In this document: in pieces, positions 1 to 11,550 of the stretch
How the letters are laid out: each line of letters starts with the position of its first letter
Position numbering within the stretch: the first letter of the stretch is position 1
Source: Hysterangium stoloniferum
Taxonomy: Eukaryota > Basidiomycota > Agaricomycetes > Hysterangiales > Hysterangiaceae
DNA length: 64,000 bases
Assembly: GCA_015178975.1 (NCBI GenBank)
Contig: WHVD01000019.1
Location: 248,001 to 312,000 of the forward strand
Reading direction: 5' to 3'
Program-made: the position numbers and the translations under genes
Notes under the pieces: model-generated
What the model was told of the DNA's origin: nothing
What the model saw: only the letters and a program-made list of their open reading frames with translations
The model's database searches: none

Positions 1-3000
1 TAGCCACTGTACAAGTGCCATATCCACTGTCTGTCCTGACCGTAGGATACAGGAGAATACAAACAGCAAATGACCATAGCTCACTGGGTTTGTGTTGATA
101 AGGATGCAGTCATATTGAGGGTGGCCATGAAAGGATGGATTGCAGCATGCAATATCTTTCTCAACCTTCCAGTCCTCAAGAGATGTATAGTGAATATGGA
201 CACATTTGTAGGGAATAATCTGTAATGTTGTCAAACTAAGTCTAAAAAAAATGAATCAAATATTTACCTTGTATCCTGTTGAAATGATTTCACTTGGACC
301 AAGATATTGTCTAACAACATTGGAGATATCCTCTGTAAGAGTGTGAAGGATGGGATTATCAGGAAACATTGTAGACAGCTTTGATGTCATTAGGCAAGGC
401 TGAGGAGCCCCAAGCCTCCAGTGATTGTTGTCTATTGGTGCTGTCAGCTCCTTGCTGGTGTTATTTTCTTCATGGTTGTCATCATACAAGGCCTTCAGCT
501 CTTTAAACTCATTGTCATAGGTTTCAACATCCATTGCAATATAGGCTAGTGCCTCCTTGTTTGCATCAATGGTGACTATCTGAAGCAGGTTTAATTAGAT
601 GTTCAATAGGAGTAATCTACTGTAATACACACCTGTTTCTCCACATTCTTGTAGTTAGTTTGAAAGTATGCAGCTCAAAATTCTTGCTGAAATCCTTCTC
701 CTGTTCATGTTGTGTAGTTGATAGTTGATCCTTTGTGTGTGATGTCATTATAAAGATGTGATGGTGCATGTTGTTTTGGGAAGTGGAAGTCTTTCCCATA
801 CTCAGCACTCACTACCTGTAAAATAACATGTTGTTGGAAAACTATTTTATGAGCTGAGAAAAAACATGTACTTCACAGTATGTCTCATATTCACCCAAAG
901 CAACTTGCATTCTGTCCAATTGCAGTGAGGTGATCATATGCAAGCCTGCAAACATTTGAAATGTTGCCAAGGCATGGACACAGTGAACAAAGGATGACTT
1001 GGGTGGAAACAATTGGACAATGCAAGGGACTGTTGTCTGTAACATTATCAGAATAAAAATGCCTGATGGGAGTAAGCCTACCTTCAAAATATCCCAAAAT
1101 GTATTGCCATCAGAAAAGTCCAATGTAATAACATTCTGAACATTCTTCAAGCCAGGCCAACTGGGAATCTGGGACATGCTACATGCCAAAGCCAGTTGGG
1201 TGAATTGGTTGAATTAAATTGAACCTACAATTCTGAATATTTCCCCCCTTGTTTCATGTTACCTAACACTTCCACCATTTTTGGAAAGAGATGTTTTCCC
1301 CATTTTCCCAAATCATCTGAGTGAAGAGTGTCATAGGAAACTGCAGAGTATGGATCTGAGTTGGCAATTGTCCAAAAGGCATTCTGAATCACTATTTATA
1401 ACAATTTGAAATCCAATAATTCAGAAATTACTCACATGTACTATATGAAGACCATTATCCTGGAGAATTTCTTCTCTTTTTTTTTTGCTCTTTGCCATTC
1501 TTGCCTGGTTTATAATGTCTAACATTGATTGTGTTGTGTGAAAGGGAAACACCTTTGTTAGCTTGGTGAGTTCATCTTTATGAACAAGGCATCGGGGACA
1601 AGGATGAAGAGCCAAAGCACCCCATGTAGCACAGGTCCATGCTGCTTCTTAGATTGGATGGTGATACCAGTTGTAAGAACCTGCTGAACAGAATCAGAAC
1701 AAGTGACAGATTCCCCATACAATGGGATGTTGGAGTGGTTGGAGGGCAATCCTCAGTACCTTATGATAGATTGATTGCTTGAGAAATGCAAATGCAGTTT
1801 TCTGTGCTTCTGTCTGAGATTTGGAGTCATATGGGTCCTCAACCTGTGATAATTGAACACAATGAGAATGTAGTCAATCCACATTACCAACCATATGACT
1901 CACCACAGGCATCATAAGAAATAATACTGCACCTCCATTTCCAGAGCCATTTCTAATATCTTCTGGAAGAAATCCAGCCCAAAGCATAATTTGACAGTTG
2001 TTGAGACCTTTCCCTTGTCAAGCCAGATATGCAAGGGGAGAAAGCAGTGGGGAAGGTCTGGATTATGTTGCAGTGCATTCTAAAGAAGAGAAATAAGCTT
2101 GATCTCCACACCAAATTCTAACACTGAATTTACCTGAATGTTCCACCAGCTCTCTCCTGAATCAATATCATCATACAACTGAGTGACTATATTATCATCA
2201 TGCAGGTATTTCTTGACTGGATACCAAATCAGATGCTTGGCCAATGTTGCATCTGTGACAAGGCTGAGGATCCACTGCCATGGGTTATGATAATAGAAAT
2301 CAAAAGTGTATTCCTTGCCATCATACACCTCTGAAACACTGGATTTCTTAAACTAAGAGAAACATGGGCAACAGGGCCACAGCAAGAGAATGATTAGGAA
2401 TAGTGGACTTACTTCAGGAACCCAGTTTCTTGCAGCTTCGAAGCCAGCTTTGTAGTCATCAAGGCTAGAAAAAGTCACCTTTGCATGTCCTGGATCAACC
2501 CAAGACCCAGTAACTCCCTTCAACATTCTTTTTGTGAACTCAGCAGAGAGCCCAGCATCAACATTAAGTTGTGAAAACTCAAAATCAGCCCGAGTTCAGA
2601 ATGGGGCCCAAGGCTGCCCCATTTGATGTCGGCATACATGCAGTAAAGCTTCACCAGTGGAAGGTGTTGGGGTGTTGGCATCATGGTAAATAAAATCATC
2701 AGGAAGGCCTGAGTGGGGGATGATGCACAACCCTGATGTATGGTCCTGAGGATATCTGCTGCTCTGTGCTGTTAGAATGGTGGGGTTCAGGTTCATGTAT
2801 GGAAGGTGATTCAGATACAAAGTCATTCAATTCTTCAGGCTCAAATGACATAGCACTACTGAAGGCAGCTGGAACTGTGTGAATGTAATTCTATAAAAGA
2901 GATAAGTGAACAGCATACAAGGCTCAGAGTGCAAGGATGGTTCTGAAACAAGCACATCAGGGTCCTGTCTAAGTTCACCAGCTGGCAGTTAATAAAATAG

Positions 3001-3212
3001 ATATCAGTCAACATTTACCAAGTAGGAAATTCCTGCTTACCTTGGTGTGATTGTGATTTAAATTTCTCAGCAGCAGCAAAATCTTCCATTTTGCACTTGC
3101 AGCTGTGGACATGATTTGAAAATCCTTTGGTGTTCTTATAGGAGCTGCAGTAGGTGCACCAAAATGATCTTGCATCAATGGAGCATGAGTTATGATTTGG
3201 AGGATCTTCCAT
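1..3212 (-). mobile_element. Plavaka-type (CACTA group) transposase gene, runs off left edge
   Basis: A transposase gene in many short exons, read leftward. In order: a C2H2-like N-terminal finger (3212-3015), a segment ending GFEAARNWVPE (about 2590-2420), the family-typical FDFYYHNPWQWILSLVTD stretch (2328-2080), a cysteine motif HPCPRCLVHKDE (about 1615), SYDTLHSDDLGKWGKHLFPK (about 1350-1270), a block ending LDFSDGNTFWDILK (about 1189-1085), FGKDFHFPKQHAPSHLYN-like sequence (about 800-700), and a C-terminal part continuing to base 1. These are hallmarks of Plavaka transposases, which are abundant in Agaricomycetes. Gaps between coding blocks are intron-sized. The 3' end lies outside the window and I did not find a convincing terminal repeat on the right, so element boundaries are unknown. 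The region is strongly CpG-poor, suggesting an old, methylated copy. Whether every exon is open was not proved. Confidence 0.85.
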
Positions 3213-3830
3213 CAGGAGTGTTGTGTAATGGGATTACAATGAGGTGATAATATCACTGTTCTAAAACACGGAAAGTATTGACTCTGAAGTTTCAAACTTA
3301 AACCTTCAGACTCAAACCAAGCTTAGAGACTGTAGATGGTGGAGGATGATAACAGAGGACAACATACAGAGGGTGGTGTGGCTTTGGGCACAGGGTTTCA
3401 GTAGTTATTAGCTTTTAATTATTTGTCAAAGTTTATGGTTCTATTAAGAAGCTTAGATATGGTGGGAAAATATTGCAATCTGTCCAGTTTGCTCCCTTCC
3501 ACTACGATTATATCTCTCCAAATGGAATGAACAAGGCAACATTTTTCAATCCAGCCATAACCACACAAAATACATACCGAGAGTATGTGAGTGTGAGTGC
3601 CAACCTTGTGGTGGCAGATTATCCCACACATGAAAGACAGCAGTGTTGCAAATGTGTATGTAATCACCAAGATGACCAATAATATTTCTAGAGTGTCTTC
3701 TACCCCACATTGCCATATTCCACCTCAAGCTCCTCCTTTTCTACCACCACTCAGTTTCAAATCCGGCTACTATAGTATCCTGTTGCATCATCCTCTGGCC
3801 CCTGTGTTATTGATGCCAATGCTGCATTCT
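3213..3830. other. No gene seen; transposon edge sequence
   Basis: AT-rich sequence between the Plavaka gene and the transporter remnant. Short ORFs exist on both strands but none resembles a family I know. The right terminus of the Plavaka element should lie here. Confidence 0.5.
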
Positions 3831-4052
3831 CTATCACCCCAATATAAGAGTGCAAGAAGCATCCTCAACAATGTAGCAGCCCAATTGCCAATCGATCCTC
3901 TTCCAGCACAATATACCAAGTTGGCTGGACTTGGTTTCCCAATGACCACCAGAGCTGGTCGCTTCATTTGGATAGGTTTAGTTTTGGGATGCTGGACTTT
4001 TGCTTTTGTAATTGCCTCTGCCATTCCACAATACTCCAACATTTCAAGTTAG
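3831..4052 (+). pseudogene. Fragment of amino-acid transporter (AAAP/Aa_trans family)
   Basis: An open frame ends with a segment reading MTTRAGRFIWIGLVLG followed by CWTFAFVIASAIPQYSNIS, a membrane helix and a motif typical of fungal vacuolar/plasma-membrane neutral amino-acid transporters (AAAP family) just before the conserved LVAA..QF.YTFPP helix. That next helix is absent: the frame stops and the following 250 bp do not restore it. No convincing upstream exons were found, so only about 70 residues survive. Identification rests on motif memory, not alignment. Confidence 0.5.
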
Positions 4053-4797
4053 TCACTACATTGTGAAATAAGCCATTGGTCTGATTACTTATTATCTAAG
4101 AAATTTCTCATTGTTGTGGTGCGAGCTATTGGATGCATAAGGTCAGGCATTCTTTCCTTCACCTTTCATCTCAGTCTCGCTGCACTCATTAAACAATGTT
4201 TTTTCTAATAGAAATATGTTTATTTCTCAAAGGTACATTGTTCTTGTGATCTATGGACTTTTCAAATATTGATGTGAGCTATCAAGAACTTGGACATAAT
4301 GGGACTTCTACGCAAAATATCATAATCATGCCAATGGAGAGTCTTTCAAATCCGGTCTGAGCGTGGATGGAACGGTCCCATTTACTTCTCCACTGCATGT
4401 GTTGTCGCGGTCCTTGGAAAGGAGGACCCCTCATCCCACCTCTTCCTCTGGCACTATCAAGGTGTATCAAGTGGGTGCATTGCAGTTTGTAAGTGTTACT
4501 TTTCCCCTCACTATTTTTATGTTTAATTGGTTATTGCACAGTTTATCAACTCTCCCCTTCGCTAATGACTTTTCATGTTTACACCTCAAAAAACCATCCG
4601 TGCTCACCTATGCCTCTCTAATTTCAGAGGATGAATTTTTTGACCACATACATATTCGTCATATAGCTCGAGGTATCCTGAAGACAAGGTAGGTTCTCTA
4701 TGATAATCTGAATTTCTCTGAATTTCTTTACTCAAATGCATGCATGCCCAGTGGGATTCTGTTATTGCTGTGTGTAATTTCAGATACATATCCTAGC

Positions 4798-5118
4798 CGT
4801 AATTAAGGTCCATACACACAGGAGATTGCTCGAGTTTTGAAAGTCGGCGGTAGCATGGGGATATTTGAGGAAGGTAGGTGACTCCACCCTGTACCCTCCT
4901 TCTTGCTTTTTTCCTATGTCTGTTGTTCTTCACAGACATCATATTCCCAGGGCTCCCACGAGCCTGCACAGCAATGCCTCATCAACATATACAGAAATTA
5001 CCCACACACCAATGCCCTGTTCAGCCCCACATAGACAGTGCCACTACCAATTATGACCCATGGGAGGCACCTAGTTTGAGTGTCAATAAAAGGACCCTCT
5101 CATGTGAGGGAAATGAGG
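4798..5118 (+). pseudogene. SAM-dependent methyltransferase fragment, cut by an inversion
   Basis: Two exon-like pieces: about 4812-4870 encodes QEIARVLKVGGSMGIFEE, the post-motif region of a class I SAM methyltransferase (RVLKPGG..EI.EE), followed by a GTAGGT...ACAG intron-like gap and a second piece from about 4937 starting DIIFPGLPRACTA, the acidic-IIFP continuation common in fungal methyltransferases. The reading frame continues to about 5118, where a broken LTR starts. A possible earlier exon lies around 4315-4490. The C-terminal part may be in the inverted block 5119-6704. Function cannot be narrowed further. Confidence 0.45.
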
Positions 5119-5327
5119 TACTGGGGAGAATCTAAGCTGATTTTCTGACTGGATTGTATGTACAACATCTCCCAGACTATATAGACTGTGGAATGAATAA
5201 CATACCAAATCCAGTAATAATGAAAATGAAACTAGCAAAACATAAAATGGGATAAGTAAACACCAAATTTGGTGTTAGGAACAGGACAGAATGGAGCGGA
5301 GTCCGAATCGTGACAAATCATAAACCA
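5119..5327 (-). repeat. LTR family 2, middle fragment (inversion breakpoint at 5119)
   Basis: Matches the interior of the family 2 solo LTRs (compare about 50119 onward in the 49817-50633 copy). It begins TACTGGGGAGAATC exactly where the oppositely oriented fragment at 6705-7005 ends, with no bases lost, so the two are pieces of one LTR separated by an inversion. The 3' third of the LTR is missing after 5327. Confidence 0.85.
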
Positions 5328-5337
5328 TAGTTTGTGG

Positions 5338-5433
5338 AGATGGCAGCTACATGGAGTACTGCAGCTAGCTGCCTCTTCAATTCACTGACTTTACATTCAA
5401 GTTCATTGATTTGGGCCTGTTTACTTCTGTGGT
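5338..5433 (-). pseudogene. Short coiled-coil coding fragment
   Basis: On the minus strand the frame reads QAQINELECKVSELKRQLAA, a leucine-heptad coiled coil with strong coding character. It lies inside the inverted block 5119-6704 next to the LTR fragment. No family assigned and no start or stop identified; probably part of a dismembered gene. Confidence 0.3.
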
Positions 5434-5639
5434 CATAGGAAGAAACCTAAAAATCAAATTAGTGGATGAGAATAAATATGAGCAGCGATGAATAGGACTA
5501 GATACACTGTTATCTGAATCTGAGAAGCCCTGTGAAATCCTCCACCTCATTGTGAGGAAGCTGGAAGAGTGGGATATTTGTTGAGGGCATTGGGGGGTTG
5601 ACACACTGAAGGAGCAAGAATGCACTGGCACACAGTAAA

Positions 5640-6704
5640 CTTGAACAAGAAATGATTTATTAAATTACTAAGCAATTGTACAGTAACATTACCAAAGCAC
5701 CCATTACCTTCCCGAACTAATAGACAAGATGTAAAGAGTTTCTAGTTCATTGGTACCACTCCAATATTCCTGAGGAGATCACAAGTGAACTGACTCAAGG
5801 GTTGGCTTGTCTCACTGAGTTATAGGTCAATTGTTACCATTCATGTAATGTCTGAGATGGTCTGTTTCATACTGCTGTAGATGTTTTACATTGCCATTTA
5901 TTTATTATTTCTGCTATAATACATATTATTTTCTGGTATATTCTGCATCCTACTGTGTCCATCTGAGCTCCACATACCCACCATTTCTTGCTCTGCCCTA
6001 TTTACACCCAGGAGGCTAAGTTATTATATTTTGCGTAGAAGTCCCATTAAGGTCTCGTTCGTGGGGGGAATACACATAGATCCAGAGCCCACCCGTGCCC
6101 CACCCATGTCTAACATCCATACTCGGCTGCTGCTGGTGACAAAGCATGGTGATATGATGGTGAGGAGCAATACGAGGGTGACCCACGATGATAATGTGAT
6201 CACCGCTGCATGAGGGGTGAGCATGTGTATGCAGTACTGGAGCCAGAACTGAAACCCACTGGGTCAGTTTGCATGGGGGGAGATGATGTGGGGTGCAATA
6301 AAGAGGATGAATGGCATGGAGAGAAAGAGCATTGTTGGGGGGGGAAGAACCTTCGCCATTGGGGAGGTGAAAATCCTAGGCCTTGGGAGTGGAAGGGCAT
6401 ACCACCCCGATTGTGTGGTCGTCCAGGTGGTGGTGAAAATTGGCCCCAAAGCGGCTGAAGAGCTGGGCACGGCATAGGGGGTGGTATTGGTTGTGATGGC
6501 TGTGGCAGTTCGCATGATCCATGTGTCTCCTGTTCTTCATAAAAGGAACAGCCACGGTGGGCGGGGATTGAGGTGCTAAAGGTGCAAGAGTAGGAGAATG
6601 GGATGTAGGCAACAAAGCCAAAGTTCCAGACAGGAACAAAACTTGCATATGTGAGTCTGACAGATCTTGCACGGGATTGGAAGACGACTCAAACAATCTG
6701 ATCG
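5640..6704. other. Inverted block without a recognisable gene
   Basis: Overlapping ORFs of 60-106 codons occur on both strands, including a proline- and histidine-rich minus-strand frame at 6376-6696, but none matches a family I recognise. About 6029-6051 carries a 23-bp sequence repeated in inverted orientation at about 4298-4320. If the inversion is undone this block follows the methyltransferase fragment and could contain its remaining exons. Confidence 0.3.
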
Positions 6705-7005
6705 ATCTAGTACATTTTCTGCTCTAAACTCCTCTTTGAATTACACCGCTCTTGCTAGTCAGAGCCCACAGGCTCCAATGCATCTATCACTCAACCTCCA
6801 ACTTATGTATTTATCTCAACTCCCTGACCTCTCGACCCATGACCCCTTGACCCATGAACTCCACCAGGACTCCCCGGGACTCCCATCTGCCCATTTGAAA
6901 TTGGACAACACGATCTCATGAGGGTGCAGCCAATAAGCTGAAGCCAAGTCCTACTGGATTTCCCGTGGGTTTTTCCAGAAACCTTCCATGTACACACCCT
7001 TAACA
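6705..7005 (+). repeat. LTR family 2, terminal fragment
   Basis: Homologous to about 22536-22837 of the intact family 2 LTR, ending in CTTAACA at 7005, including the shared LTR motif (GAGGGTGCAGCCAATAAGCTGAAGCC). Its left edge continues exactly into the fragment starting at 5119 when the intervening block is inverted. Confidence 0.85.
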
Positions 7006-7327
7006 CATGGAGGGTGAAACAGCTAGTCACTGGTATCTCTCAGGAGTCTGATATGCTGATTAACTGATACAAGGTTGCTGGTCCCCTCTTAGGCAGACAT
7101 CCCATCATATAGCTATAAATCATATGCCAAAAGAGTGACAACTGAAAGGGGTAGTGTGAACATCAGTTTTGCTGAAAGAAGACAAAGGTTTCTACAGTGT
7201 TAGCATGCTGATTTCTGAAAATTCCACAAGGTTGTGAGACTTCCTTGGTTAGAAGTAACTGCTAACATATACAGAGGCACTGGACTGAGGGGTGTTCAAG
7301 GTGGATATCTGAAGGGTAGGTCACATG

Positions 7328-7420
7328 CACCAGGCACTGTGCAGATCTGCACAGTGCCAGGTAGCCCTACACAGTGCCAGGCAGGCTTACATAAGTGCTG
7401 AAGCATGGCTATGCACTGTA
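7328..7420. repeat. Small palindrome and direct repeats
   Basis: The motif CACTGTGCAGATCTGCACAGTG forms a perfect palindrome and CACAGTGCCAGG is repeated two to three times downstream. Hairpin-forming; possibly the edge of a decayed element. Confidence 0.5.
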
Positions 7421-7620
7421 GGGTGCATACATGTCATTTTTAGTATTTTTCTCAAATTTCTAATAAATAAAAAATACAAAATAAATATTAAATAAATAGT
7501 ATAAATAGTAGACCTGTACATACTCATTTCTTTAGTTTCAATCTCTTAGGAATCCCACTAAAACAAGTGTGATCTCCCCTGTCATTGAGTTGTCCCCTCT
7601 TCACTTCATATTTCTATATT

Positions 7621-7960
7621 CTATCTTGTGTTTGGTAGCCTTGTTAGTGTTGCCCTAACAGGAATGTCTGAAAAGGGATGGCCAGTGGAGCCTCCACAGC
7701 CCTGGTCATAAACTAAAGAAGAAGGAAATTGATTGTCAGGACCTTGGAATGTATGATGACTCAATACCCAGTCAATCAACAGATTGTAAGCAGGTGAGTC
7801 AGTCATATCCAAGGATGACTGCACAAACAAAAACCAACTGTGTCATAATGACCTAAAGAGTTCCATATGGAATGAGTGACTGAAAAGGTCTTTTGTCTGG
7901 GTGACAATACTGATCCTAGTGTCATCAAAAGGTTTTGAGGGAGACCAGGTCAACCAGTAG
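7621..7960 (-). pseudogene. Ty3/Gypsy protease-region remnant
   Basis: The minus-strand frame contains YNLLIDWVLSHHTFQGPD, aligning by eye with YNPLIDWVLGSITFRTPD of the well-preserved Gypsy pol at 57766-60105 (just after its aspartic protease). Upstream, LRLFDDTRISIV resembles its LRLFDGTSNTAI. Several stops and shifts; CpG-poor. A relic of a chromovirus-like element. Confidence 0.6.
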
Positions 7961-8439
7961 AGCTGGAGCTAAAAACTGCAATGCTAAAGAGGGATAGAAA
8001 GCTAAAGACAAGTGGGCAAAATAATGGCCTAGATATCTAAAAATAGTGGATGCACTGAGTCAGAAAGGCCACTGTTGCACAGGAGGATCCAATGTGATCC
8101 TTGACAAGTGTGGGTGCCTGGGGTGTTGCTTACACTGTTTTTGACTTGGTTACTAATGTCGGCATCTCCAAGGGCTTTTCAGCCTTGGGAGTGTAAGCCT
8201 TGGTGTTGGTGTTCAAAGGACATTTGTTTGCCATGTGGCTCACCAAAGGCAGAGGTTGTTGTCCTTTTGTCACTGTTTTTCCTCAGGTGTCAGTTTACTA
8301 TCTGGGCCAAGCTTGGTGCTCAAATTGTCTTTGGGCTTTATTGTCTAGTCATAACATTGGGTTTTCCTCCAAGGCCACCAGACCAGAAAAAAATTACCAT
8401 GTTAAAAGTAGAAAGATATTCAGACCATCAGGCTTGCTG

Positions 8440-8590
8440 ATGGGTGAGAAGTATTCCAAATTTTTGTGGTCTGTTACAACATCAGCTGGTGTGCTAGCAC
8501 CTTCAAGGTAATAATGCCAATGTCTGAAAGCTTCAAAAATGGCAAATATTTCCTTGTCATGGGTGTCATAGTTAAATTCACATGCTGTAA
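8440..8590 (-). pseudogene. Ty3/Gypsy RNase H remnant
   Basis: The minus-strand frame reads EFNYDTHDKEIFAIFEAFRH and then TPADVVTDHKNLEYF, matching the RNase H region of the Gypsy pol at 57766-60105. It lies upstream, in the coding sense, of the protease remnant at 7621-7960. The order RNase H then protease means these are two separate or rearranged relics. The stretch 8100-8430 between them may hold more degraded retroelement sequence but I could not identify it. Confidence 0.65.
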
Positions 8591-8739
8591 GAGTGCTAAG
8601 ACCTGTGCCTGGGTCCCACCTGGAACTTGACCATTCCTTATAGCATTCCCTGTTTTGACTCTAGCCACTTCCCTAGTTGAATACTGTATCTCACGCACTC
8701 TGGAGTCTGAGGCTCCTCCAAAAATATGACCCTCACTAT

Positions 8740-9030
8740 ACCTCCTCCAGAGCCTGAACCTTCCCTGAAAATATGCTCACTTATCATTTTATATTATTTG
8801 CCCTTCTACTGTTAAGACCCACACCTGGACTCCACCAGGGACCTGACTCTTTCTTATGATCCTTTCCTGTTTCAACTCTAGTCACTTTCACAAGTCATAT
8901 TCCTCTTTGCCCCAGAACCCAAGGCTTCTCTGAAAATACATTCATTTCCTAGGCCCTGCCCTGGAACCCAAGGCCTCTCTGAAAATATACTTACCCTGCC
9001 CTGGAATCCAAGACCTCTCCAAAAATATGC
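8740..9030. repeat. Imperfect minisatellite
   Basis: A unit of about 45-60 bp of the form CCCTGGAACCCAAGGCCTCTCTGAAAATATA recurs at about 8746, 8907, 8950 and 9000 with base changes and spacing differences. Confidence 0.6.
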
Positions 9031-9289
9031 TAAGTCATAAGTATTCCTTTCTAGAATAATCATTGTCTCCCAAATAGGACTTTCCTCTGACAATCCTTTG
9101 TCTCTAGTTTAGGTCTTTCCTCTGACTACCCAATCATCACTGTACCTCACTACTAGCCATTTGTCTATGTCTTTGTCCTTGTTTTAGTCTACCCTTTGTC
9201 TCCCAATTTGTAGAAGCTACACCTGCTCTTGGTATAAATACTGTAGGAGTCAGTTGTGGTTACATGTGTCGAAATGCTGTTACTCATTG

Positions 9290-9797
9290 TGTTCTCCTTC
9301 AGTTGAGACCTGGGACAAAGTCAACTCTGGCATCAAAATGTATCTTGCCGAAGTACTCGGCAAACTTCCTGCAGTCCAACACTTCCTTTTCGGCTCCATT
9401 CTCCCCTATCCAGGAGAACTTGTTGGAATATGTGGTTCGGAACCCTAAGTACCCACATGTATCCATAGTAGTCCTTATCCATGGCTTTGGTTCTGTCCAC
9501 CATGCGGTCAATCTGAGTCTGAGTTTGAGTATGAGTGGTGGTCTATTCGTCCACTAGGGTCACTATTCTGTGCCCCGATCCCCCTTCCCTTCTTTCATTC
9601 TAACAGAACTACCGTCGCCACCCGAAAGTTCAGAACAAGATGCACCTTGGGGCCATGCCCAGACACACCCTGATCAAGGACAGGCCGACAGTGGTTGGGG
9701 AATTCCCGTTTCAAGTGCATTTACGGCTGTGAGACTCTTCAAGGGCCAGCTATTAGGCCCGTTCCGTTTGATTAGGATGATAAGAAGGAAGGTTTGA
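9290..9797 (+). pseudogene. C-terminal exons of a PTPA (PP2A activator) gene
   Basis: After an intron-like CTTCAG, the frame reads [20 protein letters not shown] and [18 protein letters not shown], closely resembling the conserved C-terminal part of phosphotyrosyl phosphatase activator (the Rrd1/Rrd2 peptidyl-prolyl isomerases of PP2A). A second exon-like stretch from about 9606 contains DSGWGIPVSSAFTAV, resembling the GIPVPSAFAA tail of fungal PTPA. The N-terminal two thirds of the family (about 300 aa) is absent; the sequence upstream is retroelement debris. Probably a truncated copy. Identification by motif memory. Confidence 0.5.
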
Positions 9798-9970
9798 TTG
9801 ATAACTTTGTCTCTGTGCTTGTTGTAATACTGTCTCAAAATAAATTAGGGTTTATCTGGACTTTTTTGCGGTTCTCAATCGATCACATGATACATAATGG
9901 GCTCACGTGCTCAGAACAGACCGTCGGCGCTTTTACATTGTATTATAACAAATGATAATGACTTTCCAAG

Positions 9971-11547
9971 TCATTCGACGTAAAACAACAAAATAAGATT
10001 AACCTGAACCTTACTCATTACCCCCCGGGACAACACTGGTACTTCTGCTCGGAAGGCCATATCATCAAGCGGACTCAACATAGTAATACCAGCTTTATGC
10101 ATCCGCAGAGCACCGTTATCGACAACAACGTCCTCGAGATCTCCGTCCTCCTCATCGTCTGAGTCGTATATGACGGACCGAGAACTACGACCGTAGCCTC
10201 TCATACCCGTCAATCCGATCTCGTTTACGCCGGAGCCACATTCATAGCTGGCAATCGATCGAGGCATACTCTGTCGACGTTGGCGGGCTGCTGTATAGCT
10301 TGCCGGGGGAGCGACCTTATATGGGTAATTGATGGCTTGACGCGAAAAGACGGCGGGTTTAAGCTTAACCGGTTTGTCCACGGGCCATACATGGCCTGTA
10401 GTAACCCAGCGCAGTTCTGGAATAAGCTTATACAGCTTCAAGGCGTGATACAAGGTAGCATCACTGCCTTTCAGCTTGAAAGGATGCGTTTTGTTCAATA
10501 TTCGTTATATATTTGCGGAAGGATGCCACGAGACTTACCGAAGGCACTAAGGAATCTGCCAGAACACGCTCTGGGGCACAATCATATCGCCCGGTTAAGT
10601 AAACCCCTAATTTCCGTCCTCGTGATTTGTTTAGGACGGGGATTAGTGCGTCAAGTAATGTGTCGTTTGGTGCAAGAAGCGGGTTTGGGCTAGGCCCAGC
10701 CGGCCCGAATGCCTTCATATGGACACCGTACGAAATGGACATTCGACAGCCTTGCTCTACATACTCAACTTCACGGTCACAATTGGCGAGATATGCGGTC
10801 CAGTGAAGGCTTGTGTCGCCAACAGTGCCCTGAGCCGGTGATCTAAAGCGCTCCTCTTCACCTCTCGGACTACGCACTAATAGTGCGCCTCCCCGATATG
10901 GCACCGGAAGGTCCAATATTATAGTAGCGACACGCTTCGCGCCATCGGCACCTCGTGAGGATGGAGGTCGCCAAGGAACAGAACTTGATCCTGCAAGAAA
11001 AACTTCGAATTTGTCACGCACTGCATATAGATATGTTCCGGGATAACACTTTGGGAATAAAACTGAACGGACTGTGTCCAGCACAGGGTGACTTGCCAGG
11101 TCGAATGTTGTAGAAAAAGGAAGGTGGGATGGCCAAACTAAAGGCACATCATGGCTGTCGGTGCCAGGAGTTCCGGCGGCCGTGTTGAATGCATCTGGTG
11201 CCGTCTCGCAGGTTGCCAGAAGAACATTGAGCGCAGGTAACTGATGCATGCTGTCCGTTTTAAGCGGAAACGGGAGCGAGTGGGATAGACCTGACTATCC
11301 AGAGTGGGTCGTCAGCGTTTCATCCTTTAAATTGTGTATTATGGGACGGGCCTACCGATGTGCGAAAAAAAAGAATCGTGGATTCTACATCGGGCATTGG
11401 GATTGATCCCGACACGGCAAACGTCTCGTCCTTGACTGCTAGAAAGCGGCTGACAGCGCGATCGAACTCATCGTCGCTGCAGCTGACGTCCGAATAGGGA
11501 CCGCGTCGAGAGGGAGACAATCCCGTTCTTGCAGATTTGTCCGACAT
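9971..11547 (-). CDS. 2OG-Fe(II) oxygenase-like protein, degenerate active site
   Basis: Three exons read leftward. Exon 1 starts at the ATG at 11547 and encodes an acidic N-terminus; a GTAGGC donor lies at about 11355. Exon 2 runs from about 11250 to a GTAAGT donor near 10540, and exon 3 continues from about 10475 (after CTTTCAG) to a possible GTAAGG donor around 9998 or the stop at 9971. Exon 2 has the prolyl-hydroxylase-like layout: ATIILDLPVPYRGGALLVRS, then HWTAYLANCDREVEYVEQGC and RMSISYGVH. Related Agaricomycete proteins carry HxD near the first block and a His in DCEHEV; here the corresponding residues appear to be WxP and Arg, so iron binding looks lost. Exon 3 continues with LYHALKLYKLIPELRW and an acidic stretch. 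The C-terminus is uncertain and may be truncated. Confidence 0.55.
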
Positions 11548-11550
11548 AAC

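Noticed and set aside
4363..4692. 109-codon ORF near the methyltransferase fragment
   Set aside because: No recognisable motif; a different frame in the same stretch looks slightly more coding, so no gene was called.
6200..6515. Overlapping ORFs on both strands
   Set aside because: Low-complexity Pro/His/Gly composition in all frames, no splice or homology support.
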